Below, piece by piece: positions 25,312 through 34,668 of a stretch of DNA of 64,000 bases; within the stretch, counting starts at the first letter, position 1; each line of letters starts with the position of its first letter. The translations under genes and the position numbers were made by a program. Origin of the DNA: Streptomyces populi (GTDB lineage Bacteria > Actinomycetota > Actinomycetes > Streptomycetales > Streptomycetaceae); contig NZ_KZ626841.1 in assembly GCF_002911015.1 (NCBI RefSeq), positions 124,001 through 188,000 on the forward strand, written 5' to 3'. The notes below the pieces were generated by a model. That model was not told the origin of the DNA. It ran no database searches and saw only the letters and a list, made by a program, of their open reading frames with translations.

Positions 25312-26292
25312 ATGACCACCGACACCACCACGAAGTCCCCGGAGGCGGCCAGCGTGCCGCCTCCGGGCGCTGCCCCCGCGCCGAAGCGGGCCGCACGCGG
25401 CCACCGCCGTCTGCTGACCCGCCGTGACCGGTTCACGCTCGCCCTCATGGCGGGCGTGCCCACGGTCCTGCACGTGGCCCTCGTCTGGGTCACCGCCCTC
25501 GCCTCCATCGCCCTCGCCTTCACCACCTGGGACGGCATCGGCTTCGACTCGATCAAATGGGTCGGCCTGGAGAACTTCAAGCAACTCTTCAACGACAACC
25601 CGCAGTTCTGGCCCGCCGTCCAGCACAACGTCATCTGGTTCGTCGTCCTCATCCTGATCCCCACACCGCTCGGCCTCTTCCTCGCCGTGCAACTGGACAA
25701 GAACATCCGCTTCAGCCGCGTCTACCAGACCGCGTTCTTCCTGCCGGTCGTCATCTCGATGGCCTGCATCGGCTTCGTCTGGCAGCTCGTCTACAACCCG
25801 GACACGGGTCTGATCAACAGCATCGTCGGCGCCAACAAGCCGGGCCACTACATCGACTGGATCGGCGACCCCGACCTCAACCTCTGGGCCGTCCTCGTCG
25901 CCGCCTCCTGGCGGCACACCGGCTACATGATGATCCTGTACCTGGCGGGCCTCAAGGGTGTCGACCCCTCGCTCAGGGAGGCCTCCGCGCTGGACGGCGC
26001 CAACGAGTGGCAGACGTTCAAGAACGTCATCTTCCCGACCCTGCACCCCACCAACACGGTCGTCCTGGTCGTCACCGTCATCGAGGCCCTGCGCGCCTTC
26101 GACCTGGTCTTCGTCTTCAACAAGGGCGCCCAGGGAACCGAGTTGCTCTCGATCCTGGTGACCAACAACATCATCGGCGAGTCCAGTCGCATCGGGTACG
26201 GCTCCGCCATCGCGGTGGTCCTGCTGGTCATCTCGCTGGTCGTGATCGTCCCGTACCTGGTGGCCACCTTCCGGAAGGAGCGGCGATCATGA
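25312..26292 (+). CDS. Sugar ABC transporter permease (MalF type)
   Basis: The 326-aa protein has a basic cytosolic N-terminus and six hydrophobic segments, with the EAA loop EASALDGANEWQTFKNVIFPTL that contacts the ATPase. It lies 8 bp after the binding-protein gene and overlaps the next permease by 4 bp. The start at 25312 is preceded by only a weak RBS; coupling to the upstream stop is likely. Confidence 0.93.
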   Translation: MTTDTTTKSPEAASVPPPGAAPAPKRAARGHRRLLTRRDRFTLALMAGVPTVLHVALVWVTALASIALAFTTWDGIGFDSIKWVGLENFKQLFNDNPQFWPAVQHNVIWFVVLILIPTPLGLFLAVQLDKNIRFSRVYQTAFFLPVVISMACIGFVWQLVYNPDTGLINSIVGANKPGHYIDWIGDPDLNLWAVLVAASWRHTGYMMILYLAGLKGVDPSLREASALDGANEWQTFKNVIFPTLHPTNTVVLVVTVIEALRAFDLVFVFNKGAQGTELLSILVTNNIIGESSRIGYGSAIAVVLLVISLVVIVPYLVATFRKERRS

Positions 26293-27185
26293 GCGCCCCC
26301 ACCCTCGCGTCCGGGGCGCCCGAGCGGCGCGCACCCGTCCGCCCCGCCCGCGTGCTCCTGCACGTCTTCCTCGCCGGCACCGCGCTCGCCTGGCTCGCCC
26401 CGCTGCTGTGGGCGATGTTCTCGGCCCTGCGCCCGTACGGCGAGACCAGCGCCAAGGGCTATGTGTCCTGGCCGGACACCCTGAACCTCGACAACTTCAA
26501 GAACGCGTTCGTGCAGTCGGACATGACGCACTACTTCGTCAACACCCTGCTCATCGCGGTGCCGGCCGTACTGCTCACGCTGTTCCTGTCGTCGATGGTC
26601 GCCTTCTACGTCAGCCGCTTCGACTTCCGGCTCAACCTCGCGCTGCTGCTGGTCTTCACGGCCGGCAACCTGCTCCCGCAGCAGGTCGTCATCACCCCGC
26701 TGTACCGGATGTACCTGCTCACCGACCTGCCGGGCATCACCGAGAGCGGCAAGCTCTACGACTCCGCGCTCGGTCTGGTGCTGATCCACGTGGCCTTCCA
26801 GTCCGGGTTCTGCGCGTTCGTGCTCAGCAACTACATGCGCTCGCTGCCGCACGAACTGACCGAGGCCGCGCTCGTGGACGGGGCGTCCGTGTGGCGGCTG
26901 TACTGGCAGATCACCCTGCCGCTGTGCAAGCCGGCGATGGCCGCCCTGGCGACCCTGCTGTCGATCTGGATCTACAACGACTTCTTCTGGGCCCTCGTCC
27001 TGATCTCGACCGGCGAGAACATGCCCATCACCTCGGCCCTGAACAACCTCTCCGGCCAGTACTTCACGGACCCCAACCTCGTCGCCTCCGGCGCCCTGCT
27101 CACCGCGATCCCCACGCTCGTCGTGTACTTCGCGCTCCAGCGGCAGTTCGTCGGCGGTCTGACCCTCGGCGCCAACAAGAGCTGA
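26289..27185 (+). CDS. Sugar ABC transporter permease (MalG type)
   Basis: The 298-aa protein has six membrane segments and the EAA loop EAALVDGASVWRLYWQITLPL. The ATG overlaps the previous stop (ATGA). It pairs with the upstream permease to form the channel of the galactoside importer. Confidence 0.93.
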   Translation: MSAPTLASGAPERRAPVRPARVLLHVFLAGTALAWLAPLLWAMFSALRPYGETSAKGYVSWPDTLNLDNFKNAFVQSDMTHYFVNTLLIAVPAVLLTLFLSSMVAFYVSRFDFRLNLALLLVFTAGNLLPQQVVITPLYRMYLLTDLPGITESGKLYDSALGLVLIHVAFQSGFCAFVLSNYMRSLPHELTEAALVDGASVWRLYWQITLPLCKPAMAALATLLSIWIYNDFFWALVLISTGENMPITSALNNLSGQYFTDPNLVASGALLTAIPTLVVYFALQRQFVGGLTLGANKS

Positions 27186-27220
27186 GACGACACCACCCGA
27201 AAGACTCCAGGCGGCTCCAC

Positions 27221-28561
27221 GTGAAAGAGAACGACGTGTCCCAAGCCTTCACCCCCGTAGCCTCCGTCCCCGTGGACCCGAGCACCGCGCGGGTCCACGA
27301 GGAGGGCTGGCAGTCCTGGAGCCCCAGCGGCTCCTACGCCCTCGACACGACCCCGTACCGCCCGACGAACGACAACTGGGCGACCGTCTGCTACCGGCCC
27401 GGCCGCAGCGTGCCGCCCGGCACCTTCCAGGGCGAGGGACTGCTCGCGCTGGACCCGGGCGACGGTTCCCCGGTCCGCCTGTGGGCGGCCCCGGACCCGG
27501 CGGGGGCGGTCCCCTCGATCCGGCTGACCGTCCGGGACGGCCGGGCCGAGATCAGCGCCGACGGCCCGGTCACCGGGTCCTCCCACCCCGGGCCGGACGG
27601 TATCCAGGGCGCGCTCGCCGCCTGGGCCGATGCCCTCGCGCTCCCCGCCCCGCGCCCCGCGCCCACGGTGTGGTGCTCCTGGTACGAGTACTTCACCGCC
27701 GTCACCGAGGACGACATCCACGAGAACCTCCGTGCGATGGACACCCTCGACCTGCCCGTCGACGTCGTCCAGATCGACGACGGCTACCAGAGCGCGCTCG
27801 GCGACTGGCTCACCCTCTCCGGCCGCTTCCGTTCCCGCGCGGCCCTGGCCGACGCCATCCGGGGGCGCGGCCGCCGCGCGGGCATCTGGACCGCCCCGTT
27901 CCTCGTCGCCCCGCACAGCGAACTCGCCGCGCGGCACCCCGAGTGGCTGGTCCACGACGCGGACGGCGCGCCCCTGCACGCGGGCCACAACTGGAACCAC
28001 GACCTGTACGTCCTCGACACCACCCACCCCGAGGCCCGGGCGTACCTCTCCGAGGTGTTCACCACCCTGCGCGCCGAGGGCTACGACTACTTCAAGACCG
28101 ACTTCCTCTACGCGGGCGCCCTGGACGGCGCCCGGCACTCCGGAGCCGACGCGCTGAGCGCCTACCGCGACGGCATCGCCCTGATCCGCGAGGCCATCGG
28201 CCCCGACGCCTACCTCCTCGGCTGCGGAGCCCCGGTCCTGCCGTCCATCGGCCTGTTCGACGCCATGCGGGTCAGCGCCGACACGGCCCCGCACCGGCGC
28301 CCCGAGGCCGGCGACTACAGCCAACCCGGCCAGGACGCCGCCGAGTTCACCGGCGAGGGCCGACAGTGGCAGCACCGGCGCCTGTGGACCAACGACCCCG
28401 ACTGCCTGCTGGCCCGCCCCGCCGTCGAGACCCGCGAACGCTGGGCCGCCCACGTCGAGGCCACGGGCGGCCTGATGGCCTCCAGCGACCGGCTGCTGTC
28501 CCTCGACGAGTGGGGCGCGGCCACCACCCGCCGCCTGCTGTCCTCGGGAGGGGCCGCATGA
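27221..28561 (+). CDS. GH36 alpha-galactosidase
   Basis: The catalytic barrel shows WCSWYEYFTAVTEDDI, VDVVQIDDGYQ, GIWTAPFLVAP and YFKTDFLYAG, whose Asp294 is the expected nucleophile, with MRVSADTAP (Asp354) as likely acid/base. It releases alpha-linked galactose from melibiose- or raffinose-type sugars. At 446 aa it is shorter than classic GH36 enzymes because the N-terminal sandwich is reduced. There is no signal peptide, so it acts in the cytosol on imported sugar. Start is a GTG at 27221; a second GTG at 27236 with AAAGAGA before it is possible. It overlaps the GH42 gene by 4 bp. Confidence 0.9.
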   Translation: MKENDVSQAFTPVASVPVDPSTARVHEEGWQSWSPSGSYALDTTPYRPTNDNWATVCYRPGRSVPPGTFQGEGLLALDPGDGSPVRLWAAPDPAGAVPSIRLTVRDGRAEISADGPVTGSSHPGPDGIQGALAAWADALALPAPRPAPTVWCSWYEYFTAVTEDDIHENLRAMDTLDLPVDVVQIDDGYQSALGDWLTLSGRFRSRAALADAIRGRGRRAGIWTAPFLVAPHSELAARHPEWLVHDADGAPLHAGHNWNHDLYVLDTTHPEARAYLSEVFTTLRAEGYDYFKTDFLYAGALDGARHSGADALSAYRDGIALIREAIGPDAYLLGCGAPVLPSIGLFDAMRVSADTAPHRRPEAGDYSQPGQDAAEFTGEGRQWQHRRLWTNDPDCLLARPAVETRERWAAHVEATGGLMASSDRLLSLDEWGAATTRRLLSSGGAA

Positions 28562-30588
28562 CCACCCCCGAACGCACCCTGTCCGTCCCCGGCATCGTCT
28601 ACGGCGGCGACTACAACCCCGAGCAGTGGCCCGAGGAGACCTGGGCCGAGGACATGCGCCTGATGCGCGAGGCCGGCGTCACCATGGTCAGCGTCGGCAT
28701 CTTCTCCTGGGCCCTCATGGAACCCTCCGAGGGCACGTACGACTTCACCCGCATGGACCGGATCCTCGGCCTCCTCCACGAGAACGGCATCGCCGCCGAC
28801 CTCGCGACCCCCACGGCCGCGCCGCCCGCCTGGTTCTTCCGCGCGCACCCCGAGGCGCTCCCGGTGGACCGGGACGGGCGCACCCTGACGTACGGCAGCC
28901 GACAGACGTTCTGCCCGAGCAGCCCCGCCTACCGCACGGCCGCCCTGCGCGTCACGGCGGCTCTCGCCGAACGCTACGCCGGGCACCCGGCCGTGGTGAT
29001 GTGGCACGTCCACAACGAGTACGGCTGCCACAACGCCGCCTGCTACTGCGACACCAGCGCCGGGGCCTTCCGCCGCTGGCTGCGCGACCGCTACGACGAC
29101 GACCTCGCGGCCCTCAACCACGCCTGGGGCACCACGTTCTGGAGCCAGTGGTACCACGACTGGGAGGAGGTCCTGCCGCCCCGCGCCACCGGTGCCGTCC
29201 CCAACCCCACGCACCAGCTCGACTGGCGCCGCTTCTGCTCCGACGAACTGCTCTCGCTGTACACGGCGGAGCGCGACCTCCTGCGCGCCGCCGCGCCCTC
29301 GACACCGGCCACCACCAACTTCATGGTGATGGACGTCTTCGACGCGCTCGACTACTGGCGGTGGGCCCCGGAGCTCGACATCGTCTCCAACGACCACTAC
29401 CTGATGTCCGCCGACCCTGCCTCCGAGATCGACGTCGCCCTCTGCGGCGACCTGACCCGGTCACTGGCCGGCGGGCCCTGGCTGCTCATGGAGCACTCCA
29501 CCGGCGCCGTGAACTGGCAGTCCGTCAACCGGGCCAAGGCCCCCGGCGAGATGCGCCGCAACGCCCTCGCCCATGTGGCCCACGGCGCCGACGGCATCGC
29601 CTACTTCCAGTGGCGGGCCGCGAAGGCGGGCGCCGAACAGTGGCACTCGGCGATGCTCCCGCACGCGGGCACGGACAGCCGCATCTGGCAGGACGTGGTC
29701 CGCCTCGGCGCGGACCTGAGGGCCCTGGCCGAGGTGCGCGGCAGCACCGGCACGGCCGAGGTCGCCATCGTCTGGGACTGGAACGCCCGTTGGGCACTGG
29801 AACTGCCCTCCCAGCCCAGCGGCGACCTGAAGTACAAGGATCTGGTACGCGCCTGGTACGAGCCGCTGTGGCGGTCCGGCACGGCGGTCGACTTCGTACG
29901 CCCGGACGCGGACCTCTCCGCCTACCGCCTGGTCCTCGCCCCGGGCCTCTACCTCGTGGACGAGGCGGGCGCGGCGAACCTGACGGGTCATGTCGAACGC
30001 GGTGGCACTCTCGCGGTCGGCTTCCACAGCGGAGCCGTCGACGAGAACTGCCATGTCAGGCTGGGTGGTTACCCGGGAGCGTTCCGCGAGACCCTCGGCA
30101 TCCGCAGTGACGAGCTCTTCCCGCTGCTGCCCGGAGAGTCGGTCGGTCTGACCGGCCAGGTGCCCCCGGGCGCCACCGCCACCCTGTGGTCGGAACGCGT
30201 GCGGCTGAACGGCGCCGAGGCGGTGGCGACGTACGCGGACGGCCCCCTGGCCGGGGTCCCGGCGGTGACACGGAACTCCCGAGGCCGGGGTGACGCCTGG
30301 TACGTGGCGACCCGTCCCGACCCGGACACCCTCGCCGCGCTGCTGAGCCGCATCCGTACCGAGGCGGGGGTCGTCGGCGCCGGTGACGCACCACCGGGGG
30401 TGGAGACCGTCCGCCGCCGCGGCCGGGACGCCGACTACGTGTTCCACATCGACCACGCGGGCCGGGGCGCGGAGATCCCCGTCCCGCCGGGCGCCACCGA
30501 ACTCCTCACCGGCAAAACCCTGTCGGGCTCGGTGCGGGTCGATCCCGGCGAGATCGCGGTGGTGAGGGAGCCGCGCGCGGCGTCGTGA
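28558..30588 (+). CDS. GH42 beta-galactosidase
   Basis: The protein (676 aa, typical for GH42) opens with VYGGDYNPEQW and VGIFSWALMEP. Glu154 in HVHNEYG is the acid/base and Glu312 in LLMEHSTGAVNW the nucleophile. Cysteines 119, 157, 162 and 164 match the zinc-site cluster of the family. A middle trimerisation domain and C-terminal beta domain follow. It has no signal peptide and should cleave beta-galactosides in the cytosol, complementing the alpha-galactosidase with which it is translationally coupled. Confidence 0.95.
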   Translation: MTTPERTLSVPGIVYGGDYNPEQWPEETWAEDMRLMREAGVTMVSVGIFSWALMEPSEGTYDFTRMDRILGLLHENGIAADLATPTAAPPAWFFRAHPEALPVDRDGRTLTYGSRQTFCPSSPAYRTAALRVTAALAERYAGHPAVVMWHVHNEYGCHNAACYCDTSAGAFRRWLRDRYDDDLAALNHAWGTTFWSQWYHDWEEVLPPRATGAVPNPTHQLDWRRFCSDELLSLYTAERDLLRAAAPSTPATTNFMVMDVFDALDYWRWAPELDIVSNDHYLMSADPASEIDVALCGDLTRSLAGGPWLLMEHSTGAVNWQSVNRAKAPGEMRRNALAHVAHGADGIAYFQWRAAKAGAEQWHSAMLPHAGTDSRIWQDVVRLGADLRALAEVRGSTGTAEVAIVWDWNARWALELPSQPSGDLKYKDLVRAWYEPLWRSGTAVDFVRPDADLSAYRLVLAPGLYLVDEAGAANLTGHVERGGTLAVGFHSGAVDENCHVRLGGYPGAFRETLGIRSDELFPLLPGESVGLTGQVPPGATATLWSERVRLNGAEAVATYADGPLAGVPAVTRNSRGRGDAWYVATRPDPDTLAALLSRIRTEAGVVGAGDAPPGVETVRRRGRDADYVFHIDHAGRGAEIPVPPGATELLTGKTLSGSVRVDPGEIAVVREPRAAS

Positions 30589-30730
30589 CCATCACCGGTG
30601 GAGGCGATCCCCGGCCGCCCCACCGGTCGTCACGCCCGGATGTCGTCGTCGGAGTCGAACTGATGACGGTCGGACGCCTCGTTCCGGAGCGCCGTCGGTT
30701 TCGCTCCGGTCAGCCACGGGCCGGCGCGGA

Positions 30731-31147
30731 TCAGCCGGACGGAGGCAGCAACGGGCCCAGCGGGCCGAGGTCGAGGTTGAGGTCCTCCAGGGTGAGGCCG
30801 TGGCTCTCGCACAGGGCCGCCATCCGGTCGTGCAGGACCATGAGCGTTTCGCCCAGGCGCTCCTCGTCCTCCTCGCTGAGATCACCCTGGTCGACCCGGC
30901 GCAGCGCCTGCCGTTCCATGACCTGGCGCAGCAGTTCGACCAGCGTCAGGACCAGCCGCAGCAGGTCGCGTTCCACCGTGTCGGGGTCGGTGTTGATCCG
31001 GCCGGCCACGCGGTGGTCCCGCGCACCCGGCGGCGGCCCGTCCGCGGGCTCGACCGGGAGCAGCCGGAAGGCGCGGGCCGCGGCCTCGGCCGCCGCTTCC
31101 AGGGGATCCCCGGGTCCCGGGGCGCCGTCGCCGTCAGCGGCGGTCAT
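30731..31147 (-). CDS. gvpK: Gas vesicle protein GvpK
   Basis: The 138-aa protein contains RINTDPDTVERDLLRLVLTLVELLRQVMERQALRRVDQGDLSEEDEERLGE, the GvpK core, after an acidic Pro/Ala-rich start. It is a minor gas-vesicle component or assembly factor. It is the last gene of the minus-strand gvp operon and overlaps gvpS by 14 bp. Confidence 0.93.
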   Translation of the reverse strand: MTAADGDGAPGPGDPLEAAAEAAARAFRLLPVEPADGPPPGARDHRVAGRINTDPDTVERDLLRLVLTLVELLRQVMERQALRRVDQGDLSEEDEERLGETLMVLHDRMAALCESHGLTLEDLNLDLGPLGPLLPPSG

Positions 31148-31376
31148 GACCGTCTCGCGGGGGGCCGGAGTACTCGAAGGGCGACGGGTTCTCCGGGTCG
31201 ACGGACACGATCAGCGCGCGCAGCGAGACGCGTACGAGATCGATGTCGGCGATGGACAGCACCACGTCACCGGCCAGGACCACCCCTCCGGCGAGGAGCC
31301 GGTCCAGCAGGTCGACGAGCGCGATCTGACGGTCCGGCAGTGCTTCGGCGGCGGCCGGGCGGCCGGGCCCGTTCAC
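31134..31376 (-). CDS. gvpS: Gas vesicle protein GvpS (GvpA/J superfamily)
   Basis: The 80-aa protein has IALVDLLDRLLAGGVVLAGDVVLSIADIDLVRVSLRALIVSV, a short GvpA-like fold. The GTG start overlaps the gvpL stop by 4 bp. Its place between gvpL and gvpK matches actinobacterial gvpS. Confidence 0.9.
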   Translation of the reverse strand: MNGPGRPAAAEALPDRQIALVDLLDRLLAGGVVLAGDVVLSIADIDLVRVSLRALIVSVDPENPSPFEYSGPPRDGHDRR

Positions 31377-32299
31377 GGCGCGACACCTCGTACCGTGTCG
31401 CCGCTGTCGCCGCTGTCGTCACCGCCGTCGGCGTCGGCCGTGTCGGTCGTGCTCCTCGTGTCGTCCGTACCCCGCGTGCCCCTCCCGTCGTCCTGGGGCA
31501 CGGCGAAGGAGTACGGCGCCCACGGACCCGTGACCTCCACGCGGACCCCCGCCAGTCCGTGGCCCGCTCCGGCGGCCTCGGAGCGGAAGGCCTCGCTCCG
31601 TCCGCGGGGCACCAGGAAGGCGTCGTTGAACACGTTCTCTCCCGCGTCGCCCGCCAGGACGCCCTGCTGGGGCCGGTGGGTCGCCCGGTCGGTCGCGTGG
31701 GCGCGTGCCGCGTCCGCCACGCGCTCGGCCGCCTCCTGGGCGGCCCGGTAGGCGGCCTCCCGGTCGTTGCGCTGCCGTCTTCGGGCGCTGAGGTAGGCGC
31801 GTCCCGGTGTGAGGTCCCCCGCCGGGGCGGATCCAGGGGTGGCCTCCGCGGCGGGCGCGGTCGCCTCGACGTAGATCTTCACTCCCCACTCGACCTGGTC
31901 GGCGAGGTGGTCCAGGCGCTCGGAGAACAGCCGTACCGCGGAGCGCAGCATGCCGCGCGCACTGCCGTCGTCGAGATAGACGGTCGCCAGCCGCAGCGGG
32001 AGCGCGGGGGTACGGGCCGCGACCGCCTCGACGACCGCGTGGTGCGCCCGCGCGACCGCCTCCAGCCAGCCCAGGTCCTCCAGGTGCCGTCTGAGCCCCT
32101 CCTCGCCGAAGTCCGCCGCCGACACCGGGCTCACCACGAGCACGACGTCCCCGCCCCCCTCCTCCCCGGCACCCTCGGCGACCATGTGGACCGGGGCGTC
32201 GGCCACCCCCACGAGTCCGGTCAGGGACCGTGCCAGGTCCGGGTGCGCACGCGCCACGGCGTACGCGTAGGTGACCGGTTCACTCGGGCTCGTCGTCAT
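31373..32299 (-). CDS. gvpL: Gas vesicle protein GvpL/GvpF family
   Basis: The 308-aa protein starts YAYAVARAHPDLARSL and ends GPWAPYSFAVPQ, the GvpL/F two-domain pattern (LPLRLATVYLDD, RLDHLADQVEWGVKIYVE). An extra Asp/Thr/Gly-rich tail follows. It probably nucleates vesicle assembly. It overlaps gvpJ by 20 bp. Confidence 0.92.
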   Translation of the reverse strand: MTTSPSEPVTYAYAVARAHPDLARSLTGLVGVADAPVHMVAEGAGEEGGGDVVLVVSPVSAADFGEEGLRRHLEDLGWLEAVARAHHAVVEAVAARTPALPLRLATVYLDDGSARGMLRSAVRLFSERLDHLADQVEWGVKIYVEATAPAAEATPGSAPAGDLTPGRAYLSARRRQRNDREAAYRAAQEAAERVADAARAHATDRATHRPQQGVLAGDAGENVFNDAFLVPRGRSEAFRSEAAGAGHGLAGVRVEVTGPWAPYSFAVPQDDGRGTRGTDDTRSTTDTADADGGDDSGDSGDTVRGVAP

Positions 32300-32693
32300 C
32301 GTGTTCAGCCCTTCGGCCGGTGGTGCCGTGCGGTTCCGCCTCCACCTCGGGGATGCCCCTGTCCCGGCGCAGGGCGTTCAACTCGGCGCGCAGCCGGCGG
32401 TTCTGCTCGGCCAGCGACCGGTCGTCCCGGGCCCGTGACGACAGCGAGGGGTCGTGTTCCCACCAGTCGATGCCCATTTCCCTGGCCTTGTCGACCGAGG
32501 CGACCAGCAACCGGATCTTGATCGTGAGCAGTTCGATGTCGAGGAGGTCGATCCGGATGTCGCCCGCGATGACGATGCCTTTGTCGAGGACGCGTTCCAG
32601 GATGTCGGCGAGATTGGCGGACGAGCCCTGTGCGTACGGCGGAGCGGCCCGGGACGGATAGTCGCCCATTCGCCTGGAGAGGGGTTCGCTCAC
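32280..32693 (-). CDS. gvpJ: Gas vesicle protein GvpJ
   Basis: The 137-aa GvpA-like protein has NLADILERVLDKGIVIAGDIRIDLLDIELLTIKIRLLVASVDKAREMGIDWWEHDP, typical of GvpJ (the WW-EHDP extension). A basic and acidic C-terminal tail follows. The GTG start overlaps the gvpG stop by 4 bp. Confidence 0.93.
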   Translation of the reverse strand: MSEPLSRRMGDYPSRAAPPYAQGSSANLADILERVLDKGIVIAGDIRIDLLDIELLTIKIRLLVASVDKAREMGIDWWEHDPSLSSRARDDRSLAEQNRRLRAELNALRRDRGIPEVEAEPHGTTGRRAEHDDDEPE

Positions 32694-32941
32694 GACGGAC
32701 CGCCCTGTTCGTGGAGCTTGATCTCCTCCAGGCGGTCGAGCAGTTGGTCCTCGAGCCGGTCGAACGTCTCCTCGTCGATCTCACCGGCGACCAACTGCTT
32801 TTCCAGCTGCGCGAGTTGGAGTCGAATCGGCTCCGGGTCGTAGTACTCGGCCTCCGCGGCCTCCAGGACCCGGTCCATCACCCAGGCGACCCCGCGCACG
32901 GGTGCCAGGGGGAGCGTGACGAGTTGGGTGAGCAGTCCCAT
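32690..32941 (-). CDS. gvpG: Gas vesicle protein GvpG
   Basis: The 83-aa protein MGLLTQLVTLPLAPVRGVAW with YDPEPIRLQLAQLEKQLVAGEI and FDRLEDQLLDRL is GvpG. The ATG at 32941 is chosen over the longer frame because GGAGACGTC precedes it and family members start here. Ten bp separate it from gvpF. Confidence 0.93.
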   Translation of the reverse strand: MGLLTQLVTLPLAPVRGVAWVMDRVLEAAEAEYYDPEPIRLQLAQLEKQLVAGEIDEETFDRLEDQLLDRLEEIKLHEQGGPS

Positions 32942-32951
32942 GACGTCTCCG

Positions 32952-33665
32952 TCAGCTGAAACTGTACGGAGGGAGCGGACCGTTGAGCCGGAACTCGAAT
33001 CCCTCACCCAGTTGGTGCGCGAGGCTCAGCTCCGTGGCGAGGAAGAGCTCGTCCTGGTCGCCGCTCACCAGGAACGAGACGCTGAGGAAGTCCTCTCCGG
33101 TGGGCGGGGAGGAGTCGATCTCCCGGGAGAACGGGCGGAGCGCCTCGATCACGCCCGAGGCCAGGGACTCCTGGCGGGCCCGCACCTCGCCCGCGACCAT
33201 CTCGCCGAGCCGCAGTGCCGCGTCGGGACCCGCGGTGCCGGCGCGGATCTCGTCGTTGAGCCGCCGGGCCGCCTCCGACTGCGTGAGGATCTCCCGCAGC
33301 AGCATCTCCTCGTTCTGCGACGCCTTCAGGTTGTACTCGGCACAGCCCTCCACCCGGCGTAGCCGGTCGGCGTACTCGTCACCCCGTTCCTCCAGGGCCT
33401 GCCTGACCGCGCTCTCGTCCGGGGCCGTGTAGCCGAACCTCAGGGGCAGCACGGTGCCGTCCTCCAGCAGGCGCTGCTGGACCTCCTGGTGCCGGCCGAT
33501 GTCCCTGCGTTTGGGACGCAGCTCCTCCGGCGCGTCGCTCACGACCGCGCAGAGGGGTCCCGCGGTCACCGTGCGCAGCGGAGGGGACGAAGGGCCGACT
33601 CCCTCGAGACCGTCGAGGCGCAGCGGGTGGTCCTTGGTCGTGATCGAGTAGATGTATACGGCCAT
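32952..33665 (-). CDS. gvpF: Gas vesicle protein GvpF
   Basis: The 237-aa protein has YIYSITTKDHPLRLDG, DGTVLPLRFGYTAPDE, VEGCAEYNLKA and a final LNGPLPPYSFS, the GvpF/L pattern. GAGGAG before the ATG overlaps the gvpA stop, so the two are coupled. It is thought to bind GvpA monomers before assembly. Confidence 0.94.
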   Translation of the reverse strand: MAVYIYSITTKDHPLRLDGLEGVGPSSPPLRTVTAGPLCAVVSDAPEELRPKRRDIGRHQEVQQRLLEDGTVLPLRFGYTAPDESAVRQALEERGDEYADRLRRVEGCAEYNLKASQNEEMLLREILTQSEAARRLNDEIRAGTAGPDAALRLGEMVAGEVRARQESLASGVIEALRPFSREIDSSPPTGEDFLSVSFLVSGDQDELFLATELSLAHQLGEGFEFRLNGPLPPYSFS

Positions 33666-33668
33666 GGC

Positions 33669-34127
33669 TCACTCCTCCTCGCGAGACGCGCTTTTCTCCC
33701 GCCGGGAGGAGCGCCGGGCCGGCCGCCGCCGCTCGGTCGTCTCTTCCTCCTGCTCGTCGTCCTTGCCCGTCACGGCCCGGATCGTCTCGGTGATCGCATC
33801 GGTGGCGCCGCTCAGGGCTCCTTTGGACTTGCCCCGTGCGCCGGACTCCAGGGTGTCGCCCACGAGGTCGGTCAGCTTGGAGGGGGCCTTTCTGCCGGAC
33901 TCCAGGTCGAGACGGTTGCACGCCTCGGCGAAGCGCAGATAGGTGTCGACGCTGGCCACGACGATGCGCACGTCGATCTTCAGGATCTCGATGCCCACGA
34001 GGGACACGCGGATGAAGACGTCGATCACGAGCCCGCGGTCGAGAATGAGTTCCAGAACGTCGTAGAGATTGGCGGATCCGCCGCCGCCTCGGGCCAGGCC
34101 GCCGCCACTCTGCGGCACCACAGTCAT
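33669..34127 (-). CDS. gvpA: Gas vesicle structural protein GvpA with long charged tail
   Basis: The core NLYDVLELILDRGLVIDVFIRVSLVGIEILKIDVRIVVASVDTYLRFAEA (residues about 21-70) is the GvpA wall fold. The tail from residue 72 to 152 is unusually long and ends in Lys/Arg/Glu-rich sequence, as in other streptomycetes. GGGAGG lies 4 nt before the ATG at 34127. It follows gvpO by 28 bp. Whether streptomycetes form true gas vesicles is unsettled. Confidence 0.93.
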   Translation of the reverse strand: MTVVPQSGGGLARGGGGSANLYDVLELILDRGLVIDVFIRVSLVGIEILKIDVRIVVASVDTYLRFAEACNRLDLESGRKAPSKLTDLVGDTLESGARGKSKGALSGATDAITETIRAVTGKDDEQEEETTERRRPARRSSRREKSASREEE

Positions 34128-34155
34128 GGTGCCTCCCTTCACCGGCTGTGATGTC

Positions 34156-34503
34156 TCAGCGCCGGTCGATTTGTCCACGCGTGTAGCGATGTTTCCTCTC
34201 GTAGGCCACCAGGTCGCCCTCCTCGTCCAGAGTCACTCGGTAGGTGGCCATCACGCTGGTGGTCTCCGGGATGCGCTCCAGTTCGAGTACCTCCACATCG
34301 GCCTCCCAACCGCCGTCCGTGGGTTTGATCGCGGAAACGGACTCGGGGGCCCGGCCGAGCAGCAGACCGAGTTGTTCCACCGCCGAACGGATGGCCCGAG
34401 CGGGGCTGCCGGAGCGGGACGGGGCCGTCTTGCCGTCGGCGGACCGCCGCGTCGTACCGCGGCCGGCGCTCGGGCGCCGTTTGGCGGGTTCTGCTGCGGC
34501 CAT
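34156..34503 (-). CDS. gvpO: Gas vesicle protein GvpO
   Basis: The 115-aa protein has a basic disordered start and then ARAIRSAVEQLGLLLGRAPESVSAIKPTDGGWEADVEVLELERIPETTSVMATYRVTLDEEGDLVAYERKHRYTRG, the GvpO domain. It is the first gene of the gvp operon and divergent from the 301-aa companion gene across a 165-bp promoter region. Confidence 0.93.
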   Translation of the reverse strand: MAAAEPAKRRPSAGRGTTRRSADGKTAPSRSGSPARAIRSAVEQLGLLLGRAPESVSAIKPTDGGWEADVEVLELERIPETTSVMATYRVTLDEEGDLVAYERKHRYTRGQIDRR

Positions 34504-34668
34504 GGTGTCTCCGGTCGTCGGAACGGACGCCGTACTAGGACATCAGCGTGCAATCTCATCATATAGGGGTACTTGGGGCGTCAGGTATGGATGGCTTCCC
34601 TCGAGGCCGCCCGTCGAGCGCGCGGTTCCAGGGGAGGCGCGGGCTGCGTGCTCGAAGGGAAAAGGTCC

